This document shows, piece after piece, positions 1 through 6,147 of a stretch of DNA of 15,642 bases. This DNA is from Rhodospirillaceae bacterium (GTDB lineage Bacteria > Pseudomonadota > Alphaproteobacteria > MPNO01 > UBA2964), in NCBI GenBank assembly GCA_018660305.1, contig JABJKO010000154.1:1-15642 (forward strand). Direction: 5' to 3'. Positions within the stretch are counted from its first letter, which is position 1. Every line of letters starts with the position of its first letter. Under the pieces are notes generated by a model. It was given only the letters and a program-made list of their open reading frames with translations, was not told the origin of the DNA and did no database searches. The translations under genes and the position numbers were made by a program.

Positions 1-615
1 CAGTATTGCGTATTCTTTGCGGTTATTCTCATTCCGCTGGCCGAGGTGACGGCCATCGAATTCACGGTACCGCTGATTACCGCCCTGCTTGCCGCCCCCC
101 TGCTCAAGGAAAAGATCGGACGGCATCGCTGGATCGGCATGATCGCCGGTTTTATCGGCGTTCTGTTCGTGGTGCGGCCGGTATTTGAGACCGTGCCACC
201 GGCCATGCTCATCGCCCTCTTCGGCGCGGTGCTGTTTTCCTGCAACACCATCCTGGTGAAAGTGCTGTCCGAAGTGGAGGACGCCGGCACCATGGTGTTC
301 GTGATGAATGTCATCCAGACGCTGGTGCTGATCGGCCCGGCGATTTATGTCTGGACCACCCCTGAGTGGCACCATGTACCGTGGCTTTTAATGCTGGGTC
401 TGTCGGGGAGCTGCACCCATTACTGCCTGAGCCGCGCCATGGCCATCGCCGACACGTCAATCGTGCTGCCGCTGGATTTCCTGCGCCTGCCCTTCATCGC
501 CATCATCGCCTACATGGTGTGGGGTGAGACCTTCAGCCCCTGGACCGCCGTCGGCGCCGCCATCATCTTCGGCAGTTCCTACTACGCCATCATGCGGGAG
601 CGGCGGAAGGGCTGA
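1..615 (+). CDS. EamA/DMT family transporter, 3' part
   Basis: Inner-membrane transporter of the drug/metabolite (EamA) superfamily; the substrate is unknown. The frame is open from base 1 with no start, so the 5' end lies outside the window. About 204 residues are visible: the end of the first EamA repeat, including EVTAIEFTVPLITALLAA and the basic loop KEKIGRHRWIG, and the complete second repeat ending FSPWTAVGAAIIFGSSYYA with a basic tail RERRKG. The hydrophobic segments separated by short loops, and the LDFLRLPF motif in the second repeat, are typical of the family. Its stop lies 3 bases from the stop of the opposing glutathione transferase, so the two transcripts converge. It is more divergent from the other three EamA proteins here than those are from one another. 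Family assignment is confident; function is open. Confidence 0.93.
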   Translation, partial: QYCVFFAVILIPLAEVTAIEFTVPLITALLAAPLLKEKIGRHRWIGMIAGFIGVLFVVRPVFETVPPAMLIALFGAVLFSCNTILVKVLSEVEDAGTMVFVMNVIQTLVLIGPAIYVWTTPEWHHVPWLLMLGLSGSCTHYCLSRAMAIADTSIVLPLDFLRLPFIAIIAYMVWGETFSPWTAVGAAIIFGSSYYAIMRERRKG

Positions 616-618
616 GAG

Positions 619-1320
619 TCAACGCCGCTGCAACTGGGTCCTGCCGAATAGGATGTCGCGGGATTTGTCGTCCAGCACGTCGCGGGTCTTGGCGCGTTTG
701 TCGGTGAGCAACTCCATACCCTTTTGAACGGCCGGTCGCCCCGCGACCAAATCGAACCAGCGTTTGACGTTGGGGAAATCCTCCCAGGCCTGCCCGTGGT
801 AACGGTGCACCCGCACCCAGGGCCAGCACGCCATGTCGGCGATGGAATATTCGTCTCCCGCTAAATAGGTCGCCTCGGCGAGTCGCCGATCCATGACGCC
901 GTAGAGGCGTCCGGCTTCATCGGTGAAGCGCTGGATGGAATAGGGCACGCGCTCGGGCGCGGCATCGCGGTAGTGATGGGCCTGACCGAGGATGGGCCCG
1001 AGATTTGCCATCTGGAACATGAGCCACTGCATTACGGAATAGCGTGCGTTACCGGCCTCGGGCAGAAATTTTCCGCATTTTTCCGCCAGATAGACCAGGA
1101 TCGCCCCGGATTCGAAAATTGCCAAATCGCCACCCTCCGGGCCGTCGTGATCAATGATCGCCGGCATACGGTTGTTGGGCGCGATGGCGAGGAAATCCGG
1201 CTTGAACTGATCGCCGGCGGTGATGTCCACGATCGCCACCTCATAGTCCAGCGCACATTCCTCCAGCATGATGGAGACTTTGTGTGCATTGGGCGTCGGC
1301 CAGGCGTAAAGGGTGATCAT
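619..1320 (-). CDS. yfcG: YfcG-like nu-class glutathione S-transferase
   Basis: Cytoplasmic 233-residue glutathione transferase. It aligns closely from memory with E. coli YfcG, a nu-class enzyme with disulfide-bond reductase activity. The N-terminal thioredoxin-fold domain (about 1-85) has the APTPN-type active-site segment, here AWPTPNAHK with Thr9 and Asn11, the residues that replace the usual catalytic Tyr/Ser/Cys in this class. It then has NNRMPAIIDHD (the cis-Pro loop) and FESGAILVYLAEK (glutathione gamma-Glu binding Glu-Ser). The helical C-terminal domain contains GQAHHY and YSIADMACWPWV. The ATG at 1320 was chosen because MITLYAW matches the family N terminus; a longer frame to 1368 would add residues encoded by the palindromic repeat. 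It is probably the last gene of the 4318-619 series, but the repeat pair separates it from the dehydrogenase, so it may be partly independently expressed. Confidence 0.92.
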   Translation of the reverse strand: MITLYAWPTPNAHKVSIMLEECALDYEVAIVDITAGDQFKPDFLAIAPNNRMPAIIDHDGPEGGDLAIFESGAILVYLAEKCGKFLPEAGNARYSVMQWLMFQMANLGPILGQAHHYRDAAPERVPYSIQRFTDEAGRLYGVMDRRLAEATYLAGDEYSIADMACWPWVRVHRYHGQAWEDFPNVKRWFDLVAGRPAVQKGMELLTDKRAKTRDVLDDKSRDILFGRTQLQRR

Positions 1321-1342
1321 GATCCCGCACCACCGAGATTTA

Positions 1343-1377
1343 CCCCCCACCCCAACCCTCCCCCGCAAGGGGGGAGG
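1343..1377 (+). repeat. REP-like GC-rich palindrome, copy 1
   Basis: A C-rich arm (CCCCCCACCCCAACCCTCCC and on) leads into an 8-bp stem CCTCCCCC/GGGGGAGG (1357-1364 with 1370-1377) closed by a 5-base loop. This is the kind of interspersed intergenic palindrome found in many copies in alphaproteobacterial genomes. It lies just upstream of the glutathione transferase start. No T-tract follows on either strand, so it is not a classical terminator. Confidence 0.75.
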
Positions 1378-1422
1378 AAGTTGGCTTGGTCACATCCTCG
1401 AACAGGGGCGCGTAAATTGTAG

Positions 1423-1460
1423 CCCTCCCCCTTGATGGGGGAGGGTTGGGTGGGGGTGAT
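1423..1460 (-). repeat. REP-like GC-rich palindrome, copy 2, inverted
   Basis: This is the same element as at 1343-1377 in the opposite orientation. It has a 9-bp stem CCCTCCCCC/GGGGGAGGG (1423-1431 with 1437-1445), a loop TTGAT, then the arm TTGGGTGGGGGTGAT. The arm 1343-1364 is nearly perfectly complementary to 1437-1458, so the two copies could also pair as one larger cruciform or RNA hairpin, in a BIME-like arrangement. It sits 30 bases beyond the dehydrogenase stop codon and could stabilise that mRNA 3' end. Confidence 0.75.
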
Positions 1461-1489
1461 CGGCTCGGCGTTCATCGATTCGGGCATTG

Positions 1490-2548
1490 CTAAACCGCTG
1501 CCGCGATGGCCTCGCCGACTTCTTTGGTGTTGGCAGTACCGCCGAGGTCGCGGGTGCGGGGGCCGCCGTTCTTGAGAACATCCTCGAATGCACTGATAAC
1601 AGCCTGGGCGGCCTCGCCCTCGCCCAGATGATCGAGCATCATGGCGCCGGACCAGATCTGGGCGATGGGGTTGGCGATGCCCTGCCCGGCGATATCCGGC
1701 GCTGAGCCGTGAACCGGCTCGAACATGGAGGGCATGCCACCATCGGGGTTGATGTTGCCCGACGGCGCGATGCCGATGGAGCCGGCCACCGCCGGGCCGA
1801 GATCAGACAGGATATCGCCGAACAGATTGGAGCCCACCACCACATCGAACCAGTCGGGATGGAGCACGAAATTCGCGGTCAGAATATCGATATGGTACTG
1901 GTCGGTTTCCAAATCCGGATAATTGGCCGCCATGGCCTCGAAGCGCTCGTCCCAATAGGGCATGGAATGGATGATACCGTTGGATTTGGTGGCGCTGGTG
2001 ACTTTCTTGCGGCCGTGTTTCCTGGCCAGTTCGAACGCATAACGCATGATGCGATCGCAGCCGCGCCGCGTGAACACCGATTGTTGTGTGGCCAGTTCAT
2101 GCTCGGTGCCGCTGTAAAGACGCCCGCCGATTTCCGAATACTCACCCTCGACATTTTCACGAACCACGAAGAAATCGATGTCACCGGGTTCGCGGTTCCT
2201 CAGCGGTGTCTCTGTGCCCTCCAACAACCGTACGGGGCGCACATTTGCATATTGGTCGAACTCACGGCGGATGGGGATCAGCATGTCCCACAGGGACACA
2301 TGATCGGGCACGCCGGGCCAGCCCACCGCGCCGAGAAAGATGGCGTCGTGCTCGCGAAGCTGATCGATTCCATCAGGCGGCATGAGATAGCCTTTGGATT
2401 CGTAGGTGGAGCAATCCCAGGGGAACTCGGTCCAGTCGAACTCGACCCCGAATTTCGCGCCGGCCGCCTCCAGCACGCGCATACCCTCGGGCAGCACTTC
2501 CTTGCCAATTCCGTCACCGGCGATCACCGCGATTTTGTGCCGCGCCAT
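1490..2548 (-). CDS. dmlA: D-malate / tartrate dehydrogenase (decarboxylating)
   Basis: Cytoplasmic NAD- and divalent-metal-dependent beta-decarboxylating dehydrogenase, 352 residues, the normal family length. It most resembles E. coli DmlA (YeaU) and TtuC, which oxidise D-malate to pyruvate and CO2 or act on tartrate. Visible motifs are GDGIG (11-15), the substrate loop SLWDMLIPIRREFDQYANVRP (split: SLWDMLIP 85-92, RREFDQYANVRP 94-105), VVREN.EGEYSE (128-138), catalytic K188 in SATKSNG, metal-binding Asp at 221, 245 and 249 (NLFGDILSDLGP 241-252), and FEPVHGSAPDI (276-286). The W..L...RREFDQY.N version of the loop separates this group from isopropylmalate and isocitrate dehydrogenases. The ATG has GAGGG upstream. 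It follows two EamA transporters by 34 bases, which suggests that uptake or export of a hydroxy-dicarboxylate or related acid is co-expressed. The choice between D-malate and tartrate is not determined. Confidence 0.92.
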   Translation of the reverse strand: MARHKIAVIAGDGIGKEVLPEGMRVLEAAGAKFGVEFDWTEFPWDCSTYESKGYLMPPDGIDQLREHDAIFLGAVGWPGVPDHVSLWDMLIPIRREFDQYANVRPVRLLEGTETPLRNREPGDIDFFVVRENVEGEYSEIGGRLYSGTEHELATQQSVFTRRGCDRIMRYAFELARKHGRKKVTSATKSNGIIHSMPYWDERFEAMAANYPDLETDQYHIDILTANFVLHPDWFDVVVGSNLFGDILSDLGPAVAGSIGIAPSGNINPDGGMPSMFEPVHGSAPDIAGQGIANPIAQIWSGAMMLDHLGEGEAAQAVISAFEDVLKNGGPRTRDLGGTANTKEVGEAIAAAV

Positions 2549-2582
2549 GGTCTAATCCCTCATCAGATTGCCTTTGGGCAAA

Positions 2583-3443
2583 TTATTCACGTTTGGTGCC
2601 CCGTTGCACGGCATATGTGGTGGCGCAGAAAATCACCACCGCGCCTATCCAGGTCCAGATGTCGGGAAATTCGCTGAACAGCACCCAGCCAAAGGCGGCA
2701 CCGATGGGCATGCGCATGAAATTGACCGGCTGGACGACCCGTGCCGGCGCCAGCGATATGGCCTTTGTGACCCACGTGTAGCCCAGGGTCGACAAAACGG
2801 CGATGCCGCCGATGGCCGCCCAATCCTCGACCAGTGGCGTTTTCCACTCGACGATGGCCATGGGCAGGGAAATGGGAACCAGCAGCAGATTGGCATAGAA
2901 CACGATGGCCGTGGCGGACACCGCGCGGGACAGGGATTTGATGATGGTATTGACGCTGGCGTAGAAGAAGGAGCTGGCCAGCGCCGCCATGGCGCCGAGC
3001 GAAATGTCGATCATACCGGGGCGCAGCACCAGCAGGACACCCGCAAACCCGATAAAGGTCGCAATCCAGCTCCCCAGATCGGCCCGTTCCCTCAGAAAGA
3101 AAATCGCAAAGGAGATGGTGAAAAGCGGTGTGATGAACTGCAGGGCGAAAAAATCACCCACCGGCATGCTGGCCGCCGCCTTAACCCAGAACAGAATGCC
3201 GAGATACGAGAAGATCCCGGTCATAAAATGCGCGAAGGGCCGTTCGGGCCACAGCCGGGCCCGTGTCTGGCGTAAGAACAACGGTGCCAGAATGATGACG
3301 GCGACAACCGAGCGGATAAACGTAATCTCATAAGGGGAATAGGCATCGCCGATCTGGCGCATCAGACTGGCGGACGCCACATAGCAGGTGCCGCTGATCA
3401 GCATCCATAAGGCCCCCTGTATGGGCGGCGGGATGGCGATCAC
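2583..3443 (-). CDS. EamA/DMT family transporter (second of pair)
   Basis: Inner-membrane transporter of the DMT superfamily with two EamA repeats in 286 residues. Motifs include MPVGDFFALQFITPLFT in repeat 1, VLLVLRPGMI at the repeat junction, and ARVVQPVNFMRMPIG followed by FSEFPDIWTWIGAVVIF in repeat 2. A longer frame to 3527 exists, but its extra 28 residues are charged and are encoded inside the upstream gene. The GTG at 3443 overlaps the upstream TGA as GTGA and starts with IAIPPPIQGALWM, in line with the sister protein's start. Translation is therefore probably coupled to the upstream transporter. It has high similarity to the proteins at 3440-4318 and 9295-10167. The two proteins may function separately or as a heterodimer; the substrate is unknown, though the downstream D-malate/tartrate dehydrogenase hints at organic acids. 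Confidence 0.93.
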   Translation of the reverse strand: MIAIPPPIQGALWMLISGTCYVASASLMRQIGDAYSPYEITFIRSVVAVIILAPLFLRQTRARLWPERPFAHFMTGIFSYLGILFWVKAAASMPVGDFFALQFITPLFTISFAIFFLRERADLGSWIATFIGFAGVLLVLRPGMIDISLGAMAALASSFFYASVNTIIKSLSRAVSATAIVFYANLLLVPISLPMAIVEWKTPLVEDWAAIGGIAVLSTLGYTWVTKAISLAPARVVQPVNFMRMPIGAAFGWVLFSEFPDIWTWIGAVVIFCATTYAVQRGTKRE

Positions 3444-4318
3444 GCGGGCTCTTTCTTTGGCGTCCTGGCGTGCTGCACGGCATACCAGGCGGCGCCGAAA
3501 ATGATCAGGGCCCCGACCCAGGTCCACAGATCAGGGAACTCGCTGAAGACGATAAGGCCCGCCAGCGCGGCCATGGGCATGCGCATGAAATTCATCGGCT
3601 GGACCACACGGGCATCGGCCAGCGAGATGGCATTGGCCACACAGAATTGCGCCATGGTGGCGAACAGGGCAACCGCCAGAAGGGCCGGAACGTCCTCCCA
3701 AACTGGCGTCCTCCACACAAAATAGGCAGGGATCGCCGATACCGGCAAAATGAGCACATTGACGTAAAACGTCATCACGGTGGGTGAATCGTAGCGCGAC
3801 GCGACCTTGATGAGCGTGTTGACCAGCGCATAGCTCAGCGCGGTGGCGATGGCCCCCAGAACGCCCACGGTGATGGGGATATAGCCGGGCCGGACGATGA
3901 TCATGACGCCACAGAACCCGACCATCGCGGCAAGCCAGCTTTTCAGGCTGACATGCTCGCGCAGCAGCAGAGCCGCGGCGCCAATGGTAAAGAGCGGCGT
4001 GGCGAACTGGATGGCGAAAAAATCACCCACCGGGACGGTCTCCGCCGCATAAAACCAGAACAGGATGGCGATATAGGTCACCACCATGCGCAGGGCGTGT
4101 ATGTGGATGATCCTGGTTTTGAGCTGCGCGACGCCGCTGCGCAACACGATGGGGGTCAGCACGCATACCCCGACGGCGCAGCGCAGGAAGGCCAGCTGGA
4201 ACGTATCGTAACTACCATCCAGATAGCGTGTCAGGGTCGCCGACGCGACATAGAAGAAAGACGCGAACAGCATCCAGATCGCGCCTTTGACGGCATCGGA
4301 TTGCCCCGAACTGGTCAA
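3440..4318 (-). CDS. EamA/DMT family transporter (first of pair)
   Basis: A 292-residue inner-membrane DMT transporter with two EamA repeats and about ten hydrophobic segments. Motifs are VPVGDFFAIQFATPLFT (repeat 1), GVMIIVRPGYIPI (junction), and ARVVQPMNFMRMPMAA plus FSEFPDLWTWVGALIIF (repeat 2). The start is TTG: in frame, a TGA lies four codons further upstream, the next ATG (residue 16) would remove the first membrane segment, and an AGGG ribosome site lies 9 bases before the TTG. The last codon overlaps the next gene's GTG. This is the first gene of the apparent transporter-transporter-dehydrogenase operon. A weak hairpin at 4404-4419 separates it from the preceding same-strand module, so a promoter within 4319-4450 is likely, although no convincing sigma-70 boxes were seen there. 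Confidence 0.92.
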   Translation of the reverse strand: MTSSGQSDAVKGAIWMLFASFFYVASATLTRYLDGSYDTFQLAFLRCAVGVCVLTPIVLRSGVAQLKTRIIHIHALRMVVTYIAILFWFYAAETVPVGDFFAIQFATPLFTIGAAALLLREHVSLKSWLAAMVGFCGVMIIVRPGYIPITVGVLGAIATALSYALVNTLIKVASRYDSPTVMTFYVNVLILPVSAIPAYFVWRTPVWEDVPALLAVALFATMAQFCVANAISLADARVVQPMNFMRMPMAALAGLIVFSEFPDLWTWVGALIIFGAAWYAVQHARTPKKEPA

Positions 4319-4403
4319 CGGATAACGCCCTCATTCAGGATTGCCGGGAAAGGCGATAGGAGATTTACCGCAGGTTTCCCAAAAGACCCGGTGAAACAGC
4401 CAA

Positions 4404-4419
4404 CATCTCACAAGAGATG
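4404..4419 (-). terminator. Weak hairpin after the HDO-fold module
   Basis: A perfect 6-bp inverted repeat CATCTC-ACAA-GAGATG lies 32 bases beyond the stop of the HDO-fold gene at 4451. On the minus strand it is followed by TTGGCTGTTTC, which is only moderately T-rich. It may be a weak intrinsic terminator or mRNA 3'-end stem between two same-strand gene groups. The short AT-rich stem makes this uncertain. Confidence 0.3.
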
Positions 4420-4450
4420 AATTTCGTAAACGGCGGCCACCCAGGACCGA

Positions 4451-5149
4451 TTAGGAATCGAGGCTCTCGGTCAGGGCCGTCCAGGCCCACACGGCCTCCC
4501 AAAGTGCGCGTCTGGCTTCAAACACGGCATAGGGCTCGGCCGTATCGAAATAGCGCTCGAGCAGATGGTCGATCCAGCCTTCGACTTCTTTTTCACGCGC
4601 CGCATGATAGCGCAGATGGCTCAAAGCATCCTCGGGAACGTCGTAATGGGAGGCGAGACTGTCGGCGAGACCGCCCCAGAGCCCCGGCAATCGACGTTCG
4701 ACCGCCCAGGCCACCGCCGCGGCAGCCGATGGGGCGCTGCGCAGGCTGTGCTGGCGCATAATTGCCAGAAAATCGGCCGCTTCCGGGGACAAATCCTGCG
4801 ATATCGCATCGAATTTTTTATCCGCGACGCCAAGCGCGCCGCCCACCGCACGCCAGCCCGCATCGGCATCGGCTTGCGGAATTTTCTCCGCCTCATAAAG
4901 CTGGCGGAACAGTTGGGCGCCGTCCTCCGCTGAAATTTGCGACACCTTGGCGGAAAACAAATATCGCCCCGGCCCGGCGACAATTGGATAAATCTGCAGC
5001 ACCAGCCGGGCCAGCCGCTCACGGCTCATCTCTCCCGATAGCGCTGCCTGCCAGACCGGATGCGCCGCCAGATCGACCAACGGCCGTTCCGCATCGATCG
5101 CCAACAGATTCCGCGCGCCCGCGGTCGGTTGAATTTCGTCGAGAATCAT
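4451..5149 (-). CDS. HDO/TenA-PqqC-fold protein, ligand-poor paralog
   Basis: A 232-residue all-helical cytoplasmic protein. It aligns over its C-terminal half with the intact oxidase encoded at 5405-6133: VERRLPGLWG (150-159) with DEEQLPEVHG, and LRYHAAREKEVEGW (179-192) with FLEHVRADLEHSDA, with the same 31-residue Glu-to-His spacing. Of the six expected metal ligands, E151 and H182 are kept, Asp becomes E186, His becomes V189, the YDE glutamate becomes YEA (A87), and the His of the DHPGLW motif is missing (DAGW). It therefore probably binds no normal di-metal centre. Its ATG overlaps the preceding TGA as ATGA, so it is translationally coupled to the small AbrB-like gene. It may be a non-catalytic partner of the intact oxidase, or an enzyme with altered chemistry. 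The fold assignment is firm by pattern; the role is inferred. Confidence 0.8.
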   Translation of the reverse strand: MILDEIQPTAGARNLLAIDAERPLVDLAAHPVWQAALSGEMSRERLARLVLQIYPIVAGPGRYLFSAKVSQISAEDGAQLFRQLYEAEKIPQADADAGWRAVGGALGVADKKFDAISQDLSPEAADFLAIMRQHSLRSAPSAAAAVAWAVERRLPGLWGGLADSLASHYDVPEDALSHLRYHAAREKEVEGWIDHLLERYFDTAEPYAVFEARRALWEAVWAWTALTESLDS

Positions 5150-5391
5150 CCGTCTTCCTTGCTTCGTCTCATGGCCTGTTCCGCCGCCCCCGCATCATCC
5201 AGCGAACTGTAAGTACCCTTCTTAACCGGCCAGACCTCCACGGTGCCATTTTCGAAACTGGTGAAGCACAGCACGTCGCCTTCGCCGATGGCGAGACCCT
5301 TCACCGCCTTTTCCGGGATCTCCACTCTCAGCCCGCCCGCCTCGGTTTTTTCAATGAGCACTGGTACCGACCAGTCTATTCCCGATGCCAT
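5146..5391 (-). CDS. Small AbrB/MazE-like (SpoVT-AbrB) domain protein
   Basis: An 81-residue protein. Residues about 19-57 follow the swapped-hairpin beta-barrel pattern: GGLRVEIPEKAV, then LAIGEGDVLCF, then NGTVEVWPVKK. This corresponds to the IPK....L.I..GD.V.F....G.I.L.P.K plan of AbrB and MazE. A polar helix-prone tail (DDAGAAEQAMRRSKEDG) follows. The ATG at 5391 has AAGGGGAG at good spacing and lies 13 bases after the oxidase stop. The longer open frame above it is only the oxidase gene read out of phase. Its TGA overlaps the next start. Family members usually bind DNA or act as antitoxins, but no toxin gene is adjacent. Here it sits between two HDO-fold genes and could be the module's regulator or a small structural subunit. 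Similarity is by pattern only. Confidence 0.72.
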   Translation of the reverse strand: MASGIDWSVPVLIEKTEAGGLRVEIPEKAVKGLAIGEGDVLCFTSFENGTVEVWPVKKGTYSSLDDAGAAEQAMRRSKEDG

Positions 5392-5404
5392 TCTGTCGCT
5401 CCCC

Positions 5405-6133
5405 TTAGAAATCGTGGCGCCGGCGCAATTCGCGCAGGATACCTTCGTGCATTTCACGCCAGGCCCATAGGGTCGCCGATGCGGCGCGGCGCGCCTGGGC
5501 CACGTCTTCATCGGTCTTGATATAGGCTTCGAGCAGGATTTCAGCGGCGTCAGAATGCTCCAGATCGGCGCGCACATGCTCAAGAAAATATTCGATGATG
5601 TCGTCGTCGAGCCCGTAATACTTGCGCAGCGCCAGGGCGGTCGCGCCATGGACCTCGGGCAGTTGTTCCTCATCGGCATACCAGGTCGCCAGCGCCTCGG
5701 CCGCGCTGTTGCGGCAAAAATGGGTCATGGTGCGGCTGAACCCGATCACCTCGGCCAGCGGATTGGCGGCGGCGTCATCGAGCTCCTGCTGGGTCGCGCC
5801 GAGCTTCAGACAGAACTCGACCCAGAGACCGGGATGATCGCCCTCGCCCTTGGGCCGGAAAATCTCGTCATAGACGTTGCCCAGAAGGTGATGCACATCC
5901 TGCCCCGACAGAAAGCAGGCGTGGCTCAGCATCATGGCGGGATCGGCATGGGCCTGAAACGGCCAGCGCAGGACGGCGTAATCCTTGAGGGCCGCCCGCG
6001 GAAGCTGGCCGGAGGTGATGAGCCGCACCAGCGGCGTCGTCAGATACCGGTTTTCGGGCCGCTCCAGATCATGCATCAACACGGTCCACTTGGCCGGCGT
6101 TTTCCGGGCGAGAGGCGTTACGGATGCGTTCAT
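5405..6133 (-). CDS. Haem-oxygenase-like di-metal oxidase (CADD/PqqC-like)
   Basis: A 242-residue cytoplasmic helical protein of the haem-oxygenase-like fold. It carries a complete set of candidate di-metal ligands: E90 (NVYDEIF), H100 (GDHPGLW), E155 (YADEEQLPE), and H186, D190 and H193 (EHVRADLEH). The last three have the H-x3-D-x2-H spacing of CADD and related HDO enzymes, which use iron (or Mn/Fe) and O2 for oxidative cleavage, N-oxygenation or para-aminobenzoate formation. TenA thiaminases use a cysteine and lack this set, so thiamine hydrolysis is unlikely. The start has a strong AAGGAGG 8 bases before ATG, 14 bases after the upstream gene's stop. It is the probable catalytic centre of the four-gene module; substrate unknown. 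It differs from CADD in a slightly longer E90-to-H100 loop. Confidence 0.85.
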   Translation of the reverse strand: MNASVTPLARKTPAKWTVLMHDLERPENRYLTTPLVRLITSGQLPRAALKDYAVLRWPFQAHADPAMMLSHACFLSGQDVHHLLGNVYDEIFRPKGEGDHPGLWVEFCLKLGATQQELDDAAANPLAEVIGFSRTMTHFCRNSAAEALATWYADEEQLPEVHGATALALRKYYGLDDDIIEYFLEHVRADLEHSDAAEILLEAYIKTDEDVAQARRAASATLWAWREMHEGILRELRRRHDF

Positions 6134-6147
6134 GGGGAAGGCCTCCT

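Noticed and set aside
1321..1368. Upstream start for the glutathione transferase
   Set aside because: The extra 16 residues are encoded partly by the palindromic repeat and do not match the family; MITLYAWPTPN begins exactly like YfcG.
1709..2677. Long plus-strand open frame of 322 codons opposite the dehydrogenase
   Set aside because: It is antisense to a gene with full family motifs. The translation is rich in His, Gly and Arg, typical of a shadow frame in GC-rich DNA.
3444..3527. N-terminal extension of the second EamA transporter
   Set aside because: The added residues are charged and encoded within the upstream gene; the GTG overlapping the upstream stop gives the family-like start.
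5392..5679. Longer version of the AbrB-like gene
   Set aside because: This part is the oxidase gene read in another frame; the ATG at 5391 has its own ribosome site.
5405..6133. TenA thiaminase II
   Set aside because: The catalytic Cys is absent, while the E/H/E/H/D/H ligand set of di-metal HDO enzymes is present.
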